A stretch of DNA of 64,000 nt from an uncultured Eubacteriales bacterium (GTDB lineage Bacteria; Bacillota; Clostridia; Lachnospirales; Lachnospiraceae): assembly GCA_900315665.1 (NCBI GenBank), contig OMZX01000002.1, positions 62,001 to 126,000 of the forward strand, in the 5' to 3' direction. Positions 32,565-42,215 of this stretch are shown here, in pieces (position 1 is the stretch's first letter; every line of letters begins with the position of its first letter). The notes under the pieces were generated by a model. The model was not told the origin of the DNA. It saw nothing but the letters and a program-made list of their open reading frames with translations, and made no database searches. A program made the position numbers and the translations under genes.

Positions 32565-34655
32565 TTAGACAATTCGTTTAAACTTTTTCTCCATCTCAGT
32601 TTTGGAAATAGATATAATTGTTGGTCTCCCATGTGGACAGGCATATGGGTTATCAAGTGTAAGAAGCTCATCAATCAGTGCCTGCGCTTCCGAAAGAGAC
32701 AGCCGGTTATTTCCTTTTACCGCAGCCTTGCAGGACATCGAGGCAATCTTATAATAAATTGTATCTGCCGTCGTCATACCGGTTTCCGTGCTGAGACCAT
32801 CCAGAATTTCTAGGAGAAGCTCCTTTTTCTCAAGCTCCGGCAAATCCGCCGGCACTGCAGAGATGCTGTAATCTCTACCGCCAAGATTAGAGATTTCATA
32901 CCCAAGCTTTTCAAAATAATCACTATACTGGTCAAGCATCAAGGCTTCATCAGGTGTAAGCGATACAAGGATCGACGGATTCAGATACTGGCTTGCCGGC
33001 GTTTTTTCCTTCAGGCGTTTCATCATCCTTTCAAAATTAACCTTTTCATGCGCCGCATGCTGGTCAATGATAAAAAGCTTATCATCATATTCCACAAGCC
33101 AGTATGTATCAAATACTTGCCCGATGATACGGTGCTGCTTTCTGGCTTCTTCAGATAGAAAGTTTTCTGTGAAAAGTGTTTCCTGTTCACCCTTCAGGAA
33201 CGTCTCCTGCTTTTCTTTTTGCATCGAATTCTTAGAAACCGGAGCTTCATGGAGAACACTTCCGGAAATGCTCTCGCCATAAGAAGGTGCAGAAGTATCT
33301 TCATATACCTGTTCACCGGCTTTTGTTTTCTCCTGAGATGACTGCACTTCTGACTTGTGCATGCTGGAAGCATTGGCATCTTTCGTAGTTACCGGAAAAT
33401 CCGGGGTCAATACCTCTGTAAAACGATGTGCTGTGATTTCGCTTCGTTTCATCTCAAAGGGTTCGACATGTGGAAGCGACGACATTTCCTTAGACTTATC
33501 TTTCGAAGTATCACGAAACTCTTCGCCAGACAATTCCGAACGCTTCCCCATTGTTGTTTTCGCTGTACTAGGCTCGCCCTCTGGCGTCTTCCTATCCTTA
33601 ATCGGGGAAGCTGTGTCAGAAAGCGTTTCACTTTGTATGAGCTCCTGCTGCCGGAGAGACAGATTAATACTGTCGACAATCGCATTATAGATTAGCATGC
33701 CATCCGAGAAACGTACCTCTAGCTTCTGCGGATGCACATTGACGTCTACGATGGATGGATTTACGTCGATCATCAGAACACAGAATGGGAACTTATGCTG
33801 CATGAGAAAAGCGTGATAGCCATCCTCAATCGCCTTCGTAATCATCGGATTACGGATAAACCGGGAATTGACAAAATAAATTTCAAAATTCCGATTTGCT
33901 CGCGTGATGACTGGTTTACCAATGAAGCCATGTACAGAAACAGCCGGAAGTCCGGAAAGCGGATCCTTTTCATACTGATGATTTACACTAAGAAGCTGTG
34001 TCGTGATATCTCGTCCATAGATGGAATAGATCACATCAAGAAGTGATCCGTTGCCAAGCGTTGCGAGTCTCTGCCGTCCGTCCTGCAAAAAGCGGAACTG
34101 CACCTCGGGATGCGCCAATGCTTCTTTCTCTACAACATCCTGAATCTTCGCGGCCTCTGTTTGTGGACTCTTCAGAAATTTCCGCCGTGCAGGGACATTC
34201 TTAAAGACATCCCTGACGATAAAGGTCGTTCCCTCCGGAGCACCGATTTCCGAAAATTCCTTTTCTTCTCCGCCCTCGATCACATAATGAGACGCCATGA
34301 GTGCGCCAGGTGTCTTCGTGATCAGTTCAACCGAGGCTACCGCTGCAATTGAAGAAAGTGCTTCACCACGAAACCCGAGCGTATGAATGCCGGAGAGATC
34401 CCGCGCATCCCGGATCTTCGAGGTGGCGTGCGGAAGAAAGGCTGTCCTCACATCATCATGATCAATGCCGGAGCCATTGTCCGTAATGCGGATTAGTTTA
34501 ATGCCTCCATCACGAATCTCAAGCGAGACTGCGCTGGCACCCGCATCAATTGCGTTTTCCAGAAGCTCCTTTACGATGCTTAAGGGCCGCTCAATCACTT
34601 CACCTGCTGCAATCTGATTGATTGTTTCCTCGGATAAAACCTGAATTTTCGTCAT
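32565..34655 (-). CDS. mutL: DNA mismatch repair protein MutL
   Basis: Endonuclease of mismatch repair. The 696-residue protein has an N-terminal GHKL ATPase domain (ELLENAIDAGA, DNGSGI, TLGFRGEALSSI), a long Lys/Ser/Glu-rich linker at about residues 340-500, and a C-terminal endonuclease domain with the metal motif DQHAAHEKVNFE and the terminal CPHGRPT box. Having the DQHA motif makes this the nicking type, as expected in an organism without MutH and Dam methylation. GGAAGG precedes the ATG. Confidence 0.97.
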   Translation of the reverse strand: MTKIQVLSEETINQIAAGEVIERPLSIVKELLENAIDAGASAVSLEIRDGGIKLIRITDNGSGIDHDDVRTAFLPHATSKIRDARDLSGIHTLGFRGEALSSIAAVASVELITKTPGALMASHYVIEGGEEKEFSEIGAPEGTTFIVRDVFKNVPARRKFLKSPQTEAAKIQDVVEKEALAHPEVQFRFLQDGRQRLATLGNGSLLDVIYSIYGRDITTQLLSVNHQYEKDPLSGLPAVSVHGFIGKPVITRANRNFEIYFVNSRFIRNPMITKAIEDGYHAFLMQHKFPFCVLMIDVNPSIVDVNVHPQKLEVRFSDGMLIYNAIVDSINLSLRQQELIQSETLSDTASPIKDRKTPEGEPSTAKTTMGKRSELSGEEFRDTSKDKSKEMSSLPHVEPFEMKRSEITAHRFTEVLTPDFPVTTKDANASSMHKSEVQSSQEKTKAGEQVYEDTSAPSYGESISGSVLHEAPVSKNSMQKEKQETFLKGEQETLFTENFLSEEARKQHRIIGQVFDTYWLVEYDDKLFIIDQHAAHEKVNFERMMKRLKEKTPASQYLNPSILVSLTPDEALMLDQYSDYFEKLGYEISNLGGRDYSISAVPADLPELEKKELLLEILDGLSTETGMTTADTIYYKIASMSCKAAVKGNNRLSLSEAQALIDELLTLDNPYACPHGRPTIISISKTEMEKKFKRIV

Positions 34656-34749
34656 AAATCTTCCTTCCGTTTACCAGGACTTTATTTTCTTAAAAGGCCT
34701 TATTCTAAATAATGAGAAGGTCTGATTAAATCTTAAACATCACGGGCGC

Positions 34750-37443
34750 CTAAAGCTTCATAATCTCTTTCAGTTCAAAGAGCCGGTTCATCGCATCGAG
34801 TGGCGTCATATGATTAAGGTCCAGCGCTCTGAGATAAGCGCTCGCCTTCTCAAACAAAGTCATATCTTCTAATTGATCTCGAACTCGAATACCCGCGCTA
34901 TCTTCTGTTTTATCTTCCGTAGCCTTCATATTTCTTCCAGATGAAGTTTCCGCCACCATGGAAAGCTCCTGTGAAACAGCCAAACCTACTGTTCCTTCCA
35001 GCTTCCTGGCTGTCTTTAGGATATCCGCATCAGAAAGCTCCGTAGCGATTTCCTTTGCTCTCTTGATAACAGCCTCCGGAACGCCGGCAAGACGAGCGAC
35101 ATCGATGCCATAGGACTGATCTGCTCCGCCGCGAATGATCTTACGAAGAAAGACAATCTCATGATCATGATCGGTAACCGCGATACAATAATTCTTTACG
35201 CCCGGAAGCTTTCCCTCAAGTTCCGTCAGCTCATGATAATGCGTCGCAAAGAGCGTTTTCGCACCAATGGACCTCGATATATATTCCACGACTGCCCACG
35301 CAATCGAAAGTCCGTCAAACGTACTGGTGCCGCGTCCGATCTCATCGAGGATGAGAAGCGATCGTTTCGAAGCATTACGCAGAATATTGGCAACCTCATT
35401 CATCTCAACCATGAAGGTAGACTGCCCCGATGCAAGATCGTCCGATGCACCGACTCTCGTAAAAATCCGGTCACAAACGGAAATATCCGCTTCCTTCGCC
35501 GGTACAAAGGACCCGATTGCAGCCATCAGCGTAATCAGCGCGACCTGCCGCATATAGGTGGATTTACCAGCCATATTCGGTCCCGTAATGATGGAAATCG
35601 CATTATTCTCTGTATCAAGAAGTGTATCATTTGATACAAACATTCCCTCATCCAAAAGTCTCTCAATCACCGGATGACGTCCGTCCTTGATCCGGATGAT
35701 GCCCTGATCGTTCATCTTCGGACGCACATAATTGTTCTCTGTCGCAACCTTAGATAAAGAAATGAGCACATCCAGTGCCGCAACGGCGCGACTCGTCTTC
35801 TGTATTCTCTGTACGTCTCGGGAAATCCTGTCACGCATCTCCTGGAACAGATCATATTCGATGGATTTAAGCTTTTCCTCGGCTCCCAGAATCTCATTTT
35901 CAAGTTCAGTAAGACGCTCCGTCGTATATCGCTCACCACCCGCCAGCGTCTGCTTCCGAATAAAATAGTCCGGCACAAGCTCCTTAAAGGTATTCGTCAC
36001 CTCGAAACAATATCCGAAGATCCGGTTATATTTGATTTTTAGCGTCTTGATGCCGGTCTTTTCCCTCTCCTCCTGCTCGAGAGTTGCGAGCCACTGCTTC
36101 CCGTTCGTTTTCGCATCCATAAAATGGTCGACCTCCTCCGAGAAGCCTCTTCGGATAATGCCTCCATCACGGCTCGAAACCGGCGGGTCTTCGACAAGCG
36201 CTTTTTCAATCATCTCATAAAGATCCTGCATAGGATCGATATCCCGTGCAATATTTTTGATCATATCTGCATCAAAAGCAGAAAGACAATTCTTGATATC
36301 CGGCAGATATTGAAGCGACTGCTTAAAGGCAAGCAGATCCCTCGGATTTGCAGACTGATAGCAGAAGCGCCCCAGAAGACGTTCAAAATCATAGATGGAG
36401 CCGAGATATTCCGATAACTCTTCACGGTCGATAAAATGCTCTGACAGCGCCTCCACACCATCCAAACGATGATTGATTTCCTTGATATCGATCAATGGCT
36501 GCTCGATAAAGCGACGGAGTAAACGACCGCCCATCGCTGTTTTCGTCCGATCCAGCACCCAGAGAAGTGTTCCCTTCTTTTTCTTCTCACGAAGCGTTTC
36601 TGTAAGCTCCAGATTCCGTTGTGTTGCCGTATCAAGAATCATATACTGATTGACGGAATAATACCGGATATTCGAAATGTGCGAAACAGAACCCTTCTGG
36701 GTATCATAAACATACTGAAGCGTCGCCGCTGCAGAAAGCTTTGCAAGCGGACGCTCCCGAAGTCCGATTCCATCAAGACTTGCATGAAAATGCTTCTCTA
36801 AAAGCTTTTCTGCTTTACCATCCGAGAAGTCCTCCTTCGGAAGCTCCGTAATCAGAAGATTGTAACGATTTTTGATGGCTTCCGTATCGACGCCTGAAAT
36901 CATGAACTGAGGATTGACAACAAGCTCTGAGGGTTGAAACCGGCTCAGCTCATCCTCTACCACCTTTTCCTCTTCACATTCAGTTGTAAGAAATTCACCA
37001 GTCGAGACATCGAGACATGAGATTCCGAAGCCGGACTCATCACAGTAGATGCCCATCAGGAAATTATTTTTCCGTTCATCCAGTGCAGTATCAGATGTAA
37101 GCGTGCCGGGTGTTACAATCCGGATAACCTCCCGCTTGACCAGGCCCTTCGCGAGCTTCGGATCCTCTACCTGCTCCGCAATGGCAACCTTATAGCCGTT
37201 TGAAACAAGTTTCGTCACATAGCTGTCTGCCGCGTGAAAGGGAATGCCGCACATCGGTGCTCTTTCCTCTACGCCGCAATCCTTTCCGGTGAGAACGAGA
37301 TCCAGCACCTCAGAGGCAATTTTTGCATCCTCATAAAACATTTCATAGAAATCACCGATCCGGTAAAAAAGGATACAATCCGGATAATCCTTCTTCGTTT
37401 CCAGATACTTCACCATCATCGGTGAAAGCTTCTTTTCAGACAC
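34750..37443 (-). CDS. mutS: DNA mismatch repair protein MutS
   Basis: Recognises mismatched bases and small loops. The 897-residue protein has the N-terminal mismatch-binding domain with the Phe-x-Glu motif (RIGDFYEMFYEDA), core and lever domains, and the ABC-type ATPase with GPNMAGKSTYM, LDEIGRGTSTFDG and ATHYHEL. The likely start is GTG at 37443, five bases after GGAGG; a longer frame opens at 37512 but is not MutS-like. mutL follows after about 95 bases. Confidence 0.97.
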   Translation of the reverse strand: MSEKKLSPMMVKYLETKKDYPDCILFYRIGDFYEMFYEDAKIASEVLDLVLTGKDCGVEERAPMCGIPFHAADSYVTKLVSNGYKVAIAEQVEDPKLAKGLVKREVIRIVTPGTLTSDTALDERKNNFLMGIYCDESGFGISCLDVSTGEFLTTECEEEKVVEDELSRFQPSELVVNPQFMISGVDTEAIKNRYNLLITELPKEDFSDGKAEKLLEKHFHASLDGIGLRERPLAKLSAAATLQYVYDTQKGSVSHISNIRYYSVNQYMILDTATQRNLELTETLREKKKKGTLLWVLDRTKTAMGGRLLRRFIEQPLIDIKEINHRLDGVEALSEHFIDREELSEYLGSIYDFERLLGRFCYQSANPRDLLAFKQSLQYLPDIKNCLSAFDADMIKNIARDIDPMQDLYEMIEKALVEDPPVSSRDGGIIRRGFSEEVDHFMDAKTNGKQWLATLEQEEREKTGIKTLKIKYNRIFGYCFEVTNTFKELVPDYFIRKQTLAGGERYTTERLTELENEILGAEEKLKSIEYDLFQEMRDRISRDVQRIQKTSRAVAALDVLISLSKVATENNYVRPKMNDQGIIRIKDGRHPVIERLLDEGMFVSNDTLLDTENNAISIITGPNMAGKSTYMRQVALITLMAAIGSFVPAKEADISVCDRIFTRVGASDDLASGQSTFMVEMNEVANILRNASKRSLLILDEIGRGTSTFDGLSIAWAVVEYISRSIGAKTLFATHYHELTELEGKLPGVKNYCIAVTDHDHEIVFLRKIIRGGADQSYGIDVARLAGVPEAVIKRAKEIATELSDADILKTARKLEGTVGLAVSQELSMVAETSSGRNMKATEDKTEDSAGIRVRDQLEDMTLFEKASAYLRALDLNHMTPLDAMNRLFELKEIMKL

Positions 37444-37548
37444 ACATGCCTCCGTTTCGAAAATGAGTGATCGGCTTATACATATTTTTAATGCATCCTT
37501 CTCTATGCACAAAGCACTTCAAATTTATAAAGTCCAGGCTTGAAAACT

Positions 37549-38988
37549 TTATCCTGCAAGCTCTCCAAAATAATAAAATCCTTTACTTTCTGTAAGACGC
37601 ACGTTCTGCATCGTACCGATCAGAGAATCCGGTCCTTCAAAATGCACCAGTGTGTTGTTCGAAAGTCTCCCTGTCAGATGGCCGGTCTGATTCTGGTCCT
37701 GCTCTTCGACGAGTACCTCCATGATCTTACCGATATCGCTGCCTTCATTTTCCCGGGAGGTTTCCTGGACGACAGAAAGAAGACGGTCGAAGCGTTCCTT
37801 CACGATATCCTCCGGAACCTGCTCGAAGTCGGCAGCAGGTGTCCCGTGCCGCTTCGAATAAATGAAGGTATAGGCGGAATCAAACCTTGCAAGACGCACC
37901 ACATCGAGTGTATCCTGAAAATCATCCTCCGTTTCTCCGGGAAATCCGACGATGATATCCGTCGTAAGGCTAACATCAGGAAGTGTTTTCCGGATCTTCT
38001 CAACCAGTTCGAGGTATGACTCCTTCGTATAGTGACGATTCATCCGCTTTAAGACAGCCGTCGAACCAGATTGCATCGGAAGATGAATGTGCCGCGCTAT
38101 ATTCGGATGTGTCCGGATCACCTCAATCAGTTCATCTGAAAGATCCTTCGGATTAGACGTCATAAAGCGAAGCCGCTTAAGTCCCGGAATTTCAGCAACG
38201 GCCTTCAGAAGCTCAGGAAAGCTTGTAGACCCCGGAATATCATTGCCATAGGAGTTGACATTCTGTCCAAGCAAAGTAATTTCAAGACAACCGTCTGCTA
38301 CAAGCTGTTCACATTCTTTCAGGATATCCGTCGCCTCACGACTCTTCTCACGTCCGCGGACATAAGGTACGATACAATACGTACAGAAGTTGTTACAGCC
38401 ATAGCTGATATTGACAGATCCCTTGAACCGATATTTCCGTTCGCTCGGGAGATTCTCGACGATCAGTTTACTGTCATCAAGGACTTCGATCGTTCGTTTC
38501 CCGGTAATCAGTGCCTTATACAAAAGTTCCGCAAGCTTATAAATATTGTGTGTGCCAAACATCAGTTTCACATACGGATAATGCTTACAGATGCCCTCCA
38601 CCTCGTCATGCTCCTGCATCATACAGCCGGTGATGCCGATGATCATCCCGCGACGTTTTTCATATTGATGCTTCAGCCGTCCCACACGGCCATACAGCTT
38701 CTCATTTGCATTTTCCCGGACCGTACAGGTCGTGAACAAAAGCACATCGCAGTCCCAGTCATCTAAAGTTTCTGTATAACCGCACCGCTCAAGGATACCC
38801 TTCAGCTTTTCGCCATCTTTAGCAGACATCTGACAGCCCATGACCTCCACCATGAAGTGTGCAGCATATCCCTCTTGCTTCTTGATTGCCACGAGCTCCT
38901 TCACCCTGTCCATGAAATAAAACTGCCGCTCCGGCTCTTCCACCGGAGCATTTTCAATGACTTCTTTTAAATCAATTAAATTCAACAT
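37549..38988 (-). CDS. miaB: tRNA-2-methylthio-N6-dimethylallyladenosine synthase MiaB
   Basis: Radical SAM enzyme adding a methylthio group to i6A37 of tRNA. The protein of about 479 residues has the N-terminal MTTase domain (MVEVMGCQMSAKDGEKLKG, a cluster cysteine in MGC), the radical SAM CxxxCxxC in YGCNNFCTYCIVPY, and a C-terminal TRAM domain. The start is uncertain: ATG codons at 38988, 39006 and 39042 are all in frame and none has a strong ribosome binding site; 38988 gives the length typical of the family. Confidence 0.94.
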   Translation of the reverse strand: MLNLIDLKEVIENAPVEEPERQFYFMDRVKELVAIKKQEGYAAHFMVEVMGCQMSAKDGEKLKGILERCGYTETLDDWDCDVLLFTTCTVRENANEKLYGRVGRLKHQYEKRRGMIIGITGCMMQEHDEVEGICKHYPYVKLMFGTHNIYKLAELLYKALITGKRTIEVLDDSKLIVENLPSERKYRFKGSVNISYGCNNFCTYCIVPYVRGREKSREATDILKECEQLVADGCLEITLLGQNVNSYGNDIPGSTSFPELLKAVAEIPGLKRLRFMTSNPKDLSDELIEVIRTHPNIARHIHLPMQSGSTAVLKRMNRHYTKESYLELVEKIRKTLPDVSLTTDIIVGFPGETEDDFQDTLDVVRLARFDSAYTFIYSKRHGTPAADFEQVPEDIVKERFDRLLSVVQETSRENEGSDIGKIMEVLVEEQDQNQTGHLTGRLSNNTLVHFEGPDSLIGTMQNVRLTESKGFYYFGELAG

Positions 38989-39043
38989 ATTATACGTAAT
39001 TCCCATACAAACTAAGCATTCCGGAATGCGCCGCGTAGCCATT

Positions 39044-40786
39044 TTACAATGAATTATAATGCCTTACAAGTGCTTCGGCCGTCTTCATGCCATCCATGGC
39101 AGCACTCATGATGCCACCAGCATAACCAGCACCCTCACCACAGGGATAGATACCCGGAAGATTTGCCCTGAAATTCTCATCTCTTGGTATCCGTACCGGG
39201 CTAGAAGTTCTCGCCTCCACACCGGCAAGGATCGTATCATATCTTGAAAAGCCGTGCAGCATATGTTCAAAAGATTCCATCCCTTCGATGAAGCTCTCGT
39301 TAAAATCATTAAGAGAGACATATGGACTGTCGGGAGAAAACCGGAAGATTTGAGAGAGGTCGCGGAAGGCATATGCACCACGCATCGCCGGTTCGATACA
39401 ATCTTGACCAACCTCCGCTCTCCTTGCCTTTGAAGCATCAAAACCACTTCTTTGTGCAGTTGATTCATTTTCTATTGCAGCATCCATGTGATCATTCTCT
39501 GATTGCATCACAGTATCTTTCGAACTATTTTGCTTCAAAATATCTTGTTTGAAATCACCGTATCGCTCTATAGGGATCTTTCCATTCGCAAGGTCAAAGG
39601 CTCTCTTTTCAAGCTCCTGTTGCAGCCGGATTCCGCCGAGCGGGTCCTTTTCTCCTTGATAATCTGTCTTTCGGATTGTGACAATGATGGCAGCATTAGC
39701 ATTTCTTCCATCCCGGGCATGATAGCTCATGCCATTGACACAGAGCCTTCCTTCCTCGGAGGAGGAATTTACGACATAGCCGCCGGGGCACATGCAGAAG
39801 GAATATACGCCGCGTCCGGAATGTGAAGTATGCGTGACCTTATAAGCTCCAGGGCCAAGGATTCTCAATGTTTCTCTATCGATATCGCCATAAAGATCAT
39901 GGTTGATGAGGCTTTGCGGATGCTGTACCCGGAAGCCCATGGCGAAGTCCTTTGCCTGCATAGTGAGTCCCTTTTTATAAAACTCCTCATAGGTGTCACG
40001 CGCACTATGCCCGATTGCAAGAATCACATTTTTCTCACCTTGATAGTGGTAGGTCGTGTGAAAATGAATTTCTCCGCCGAGTGCCGTGATTTCTTCCCGT
40101 ATGCCCCGGACGATATCCATGAGACAATCTGTCCCTACATGCGGCTTCGCGTCAATCAGGATAGAGGGATCTGCTCCAAGCGCTACGAATTTGTTCAGAA
40201 TAAACTGGTTTCTGCCATCCGTATCCTTCGTCACAGTATTAAGCTTTCCATCCGAAAAGGTCCCGGCGCCACCTTCGCCAAATTGTGCATTTGAATCTGT
40301 ATGAAGGCTTCCCCGCTCCCATAGATCACGCACGTCCGCTGCTCTTTCTTCGACAGAGGCGCCACGCTCATAGACAATCGGCCGCATGCCCAGGTTTGCG
40401 AGAACAAGCGCCGCAAACATACCTGCCGGGCCGAAGCCTACGACAATCGGACGATTTTCCTCCTTCTGGAAGTAGGCTTCCTTCGGCTGGCCTGCGATGG
40501 AGGCATTGAGCAAAGGATAATGATAGATCACATGTGTTGTTTCCTGGATGTTTCTATTTTTAAGACGTAAAATCAGTTTCCTCTCTTCTTTCTCTGAAAG
40601 AGTCGTTTCAATGCGCACACTATAGCTAAAAAAGATGTCAGGCTTCTTCCTGGCATCAATGGAACGGCGAAGCACCGTTAGTGTTGAAATCTGATTTTCT
40701 CTTATGCGGAGAAGCTTCGCGGCCTCCGGCTTTAGGAGGCGTACATCTGCTTTAACCGGTAATTTCAATTGATTGATACGGATCAT
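39044..40786 (-). CDS. FAD-dependent oxidoreductase, large NAD(FAD)-utilising dehydrogenase family
   Basis: The 580-residue protein belongs to a family of uncharacterised flavoproteins common in Firmicutes. An N-terminal domain of about 100 residues precedes the FAD-binding VVGFGPAGMFAAL motif; the middle part contains NAQFGEGGAGTFSDGKL and the end has PCGEGAGYAGGIMSAAMDG, both typical of the family. A polar insertion of about 50 residues (Ser, Asp, Asn and Lys rich, about 415-465) interrupts the conserved part. GGAGG precedes the ATG. Reaction and substrate are unknown. Confidence 0.82.
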   Translation of the reverse strand: MIRINQLKLPVKADVRLLKPEAAKLLRIRENQISTLTVLRRSIDARKKPDIFFSYSVRIETTLSEKEERKLILRLKNRNIQETTHVIYHYPLLNASIAGQPKEAYFQKEENRPIVVGFGPAGMFAALVLANLGMRPIVYERGASVEERAADVRDLWERGSLHTDSNAQFGEGGAGTFSDGKLNTVTKDTDGRNQFILNKFVALGADPSILIDAKPHVGTDCLMDIVRGIREEITALGGEIHFHTTYHYQGEKNVILAIGHSARDTYEEFYKKGLTMQAKDFAMGFRVQHPQSLINHDLYGDIDRETLRILGPGAYKVTHTSHSGRGVYSFCMCPGGYVVNSSSEEGRLCVNGMSYHARDGRNANAAIIVTIRKTDYQGEKDPLGGIRLQQELEKRAFDLANGKIPIERYGDFKQDILKQNSSKDTVMQSENDHMDAAIENESTAQRSGFDASKARRAEVGQDCIEPAMRGAYAFRDLSQIFRFSPDSPYVSLNDFNESFIEGMESFEHMLHGFSRYDTILAGVEARTSSPVRIPRDENFRANLPGIYPCGEGAGYAGGIMSAAMDGMKTAEALVRHYNSL

Positions 40787-40816
40787 AGTTCCTCCATATG
40801 GCGGTTATTTTAGTCT

Positions 40817-42190
40817 CTATTTGGCAATACTGGCTGCACGTCCGGCGATCATCCCGGTTGCAAAGGCAAACTGCAGATTATAACCGCCGCATTTCCCATC
40901 GATATCCAGCAGCTCGCCCGCTAAATAGATCCCTTTGCAGCGCTTCGACTCCATCGTAAAAGGATCTACTTCTCTGGTATCGACTCCCCCGGCAGCACTC
41001 TGCGCCATGGAAAAATCGTTAACCTCTAAAGGCTTTGCCGTATAGTGCAGGATCACATGGCATAAAGCCTGAATATCCCTTTTCTTGAGCGTTGAAACCA
41101 TTCGATCAGCGTGTAATTCAGTTTCGCTTAGAAAAAAAGCGCCCAACTTTTCATGAAAAAGTCCGGTAAAAAAATGCCCGATCGTCCTCTCAGAAAGCCG
41201 TTCTTTTCGACTGAAGAAATACTGCTCTGCCTCTTCATCTGTTTTGCCGGGAAGAAAATTGATTTCCACATAACAGGGCTTTTTCTCTAAAAGCGCCTTT
41301 GCGACAAAGCGTTCTATCTGAAACACCGGAATGCCGGATATCCCATAATCTGTCAGCTGTAGCTCGCCGGTATCAACGGCTGCACATAGATTCTCTACAT
41401 AGCAGCTTACCGTAGCATCCGTACGGATGCCAGCAAGGGAAGCATATTGACTGCCATGACACCGTATCCCGGTTAGGGCAGGGACCACCGGAACGATATG
41501 ATGCCCCAAATGCTCCGCCATCCTATAACCACTCCCGTCTGAACCTGTCGATGGTGCAGCCTTTGATCCAGTACACAGGATAACCGTATCGCCAAAAAAA
41601 ATCCTTCTCTCAAAACGTTCCGGCTTCAACCTTCCTTTTTTTGGAGTTGCCTTCGGATAGATGGCTTCTTCTGCAAAAACAGTAAAGCGATATCCATCTT
41701 GGTCTGATCCATTAGCTTTAGGTATATTCTTTTTTGAAGAATGCTTCTTGTGGATGTCCTGGCCTTTCGAAGCTGCCGATTTATTCACACGAATATCCTT
41801 TACCATAATATTGCAAACAACTTGAACATCTAGTCTTTTAAGTTCATCACAAAGCGCCTCTGTCACAGACCTTGCTTCATCCGACTGAGGATAAGCGTAG
41901 GTATCCCTCCATTTTGTTTCGACGCCAAGTTCGCTAAAAAAATGTACTGTTTCCTCCGATCCGAAGCTGTCCAGAACTTTCCATGCAAAATCAAGATCAT
42001 CTCCACGATAGACATCCTTAGTCATAGAGCGATTTGTGAAATTACACCGTCCATTGCCAGTGGCCGAAAGTTTTTTACCAGGCATCGGATTTCTTTCGAG
42101 AAGCACTACCTCTGCACCGTTTCTTGCAGCACTGATTGCTGATAGCATCCCTGCAGGGCCGCCGCCAATGACAAGAATTTTTCTTCTCAT
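40817..42190 (-). CDS. NAD(P)/FAD-dependent oxidoreductase, HI0933/BaiN-like family
   Basis: The 457-residue flavoprotein has the N-terminal dinucleotide motif VIGGGPAGMLSAISAA, LSATGNGRCNFTN, and the C-terminal GGVDTREVDPFTMESK and GKCGGYNLQFAFATG blocks that define this family. Some members reduce bile acid intermediates, but most have no known substrate, so that role should not be assumed. A lysine/serine-rich insertion of about 30 residues lies near residue 150. AGAGG precedes the ATG. It lies 30 bases upstream of the other flavoprotein gene and is likely co-transcribed with it. Confidence 0.85.
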   Translation of the reverse strand: MRRKILVIGGGPAGMLSAISAARNGAEVVLLERNPMPGKKLSATGNGRCNFTNRSMTKDVYRGDDLDFAWKVLDSFGSEETVHFFSELGVETKWRDTYAYPQSDEARSVTEALCDELKRLDVQVVCNIMVKDIRVNKSAASKGQDIHKKHSSKKNIPKANGSDQDGYRFTVFAEEAIYPKATPKKGRLKPERFERRIFFGDTVILCTGSKAAPSTGSDGSGYRMAEHLGHHIVPVVPALTGIRCHGSQYASLAGIRTDATVSCYVENLCAAVDTGELQLTDYGISGIPVFQIERFVAKALLEKKPCYVEINFLPGKTDEEAEQYFFSRKERLSERTIGHFFTGLFHEKLGAFFLSETELHADRMVSTLKKRDIQALCHVILHYTAKPLEVNDFSMAQSAAGGVDTREVDPFTMESKRCKGIYLAGELLDIDGKCGGYNLQFAFATGMIAGRAASIAK

Positions 42191-42215
42191 AAAAACCTCT
42201 GTTTCATCTCAAGCG

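Noticed and set aside
40817..42190. BaiN bile-acid dehydroxylation enzyme
   Set aside because: Family membership is real, but no other bai gene is present and the family is broad; the specific function is not supported.
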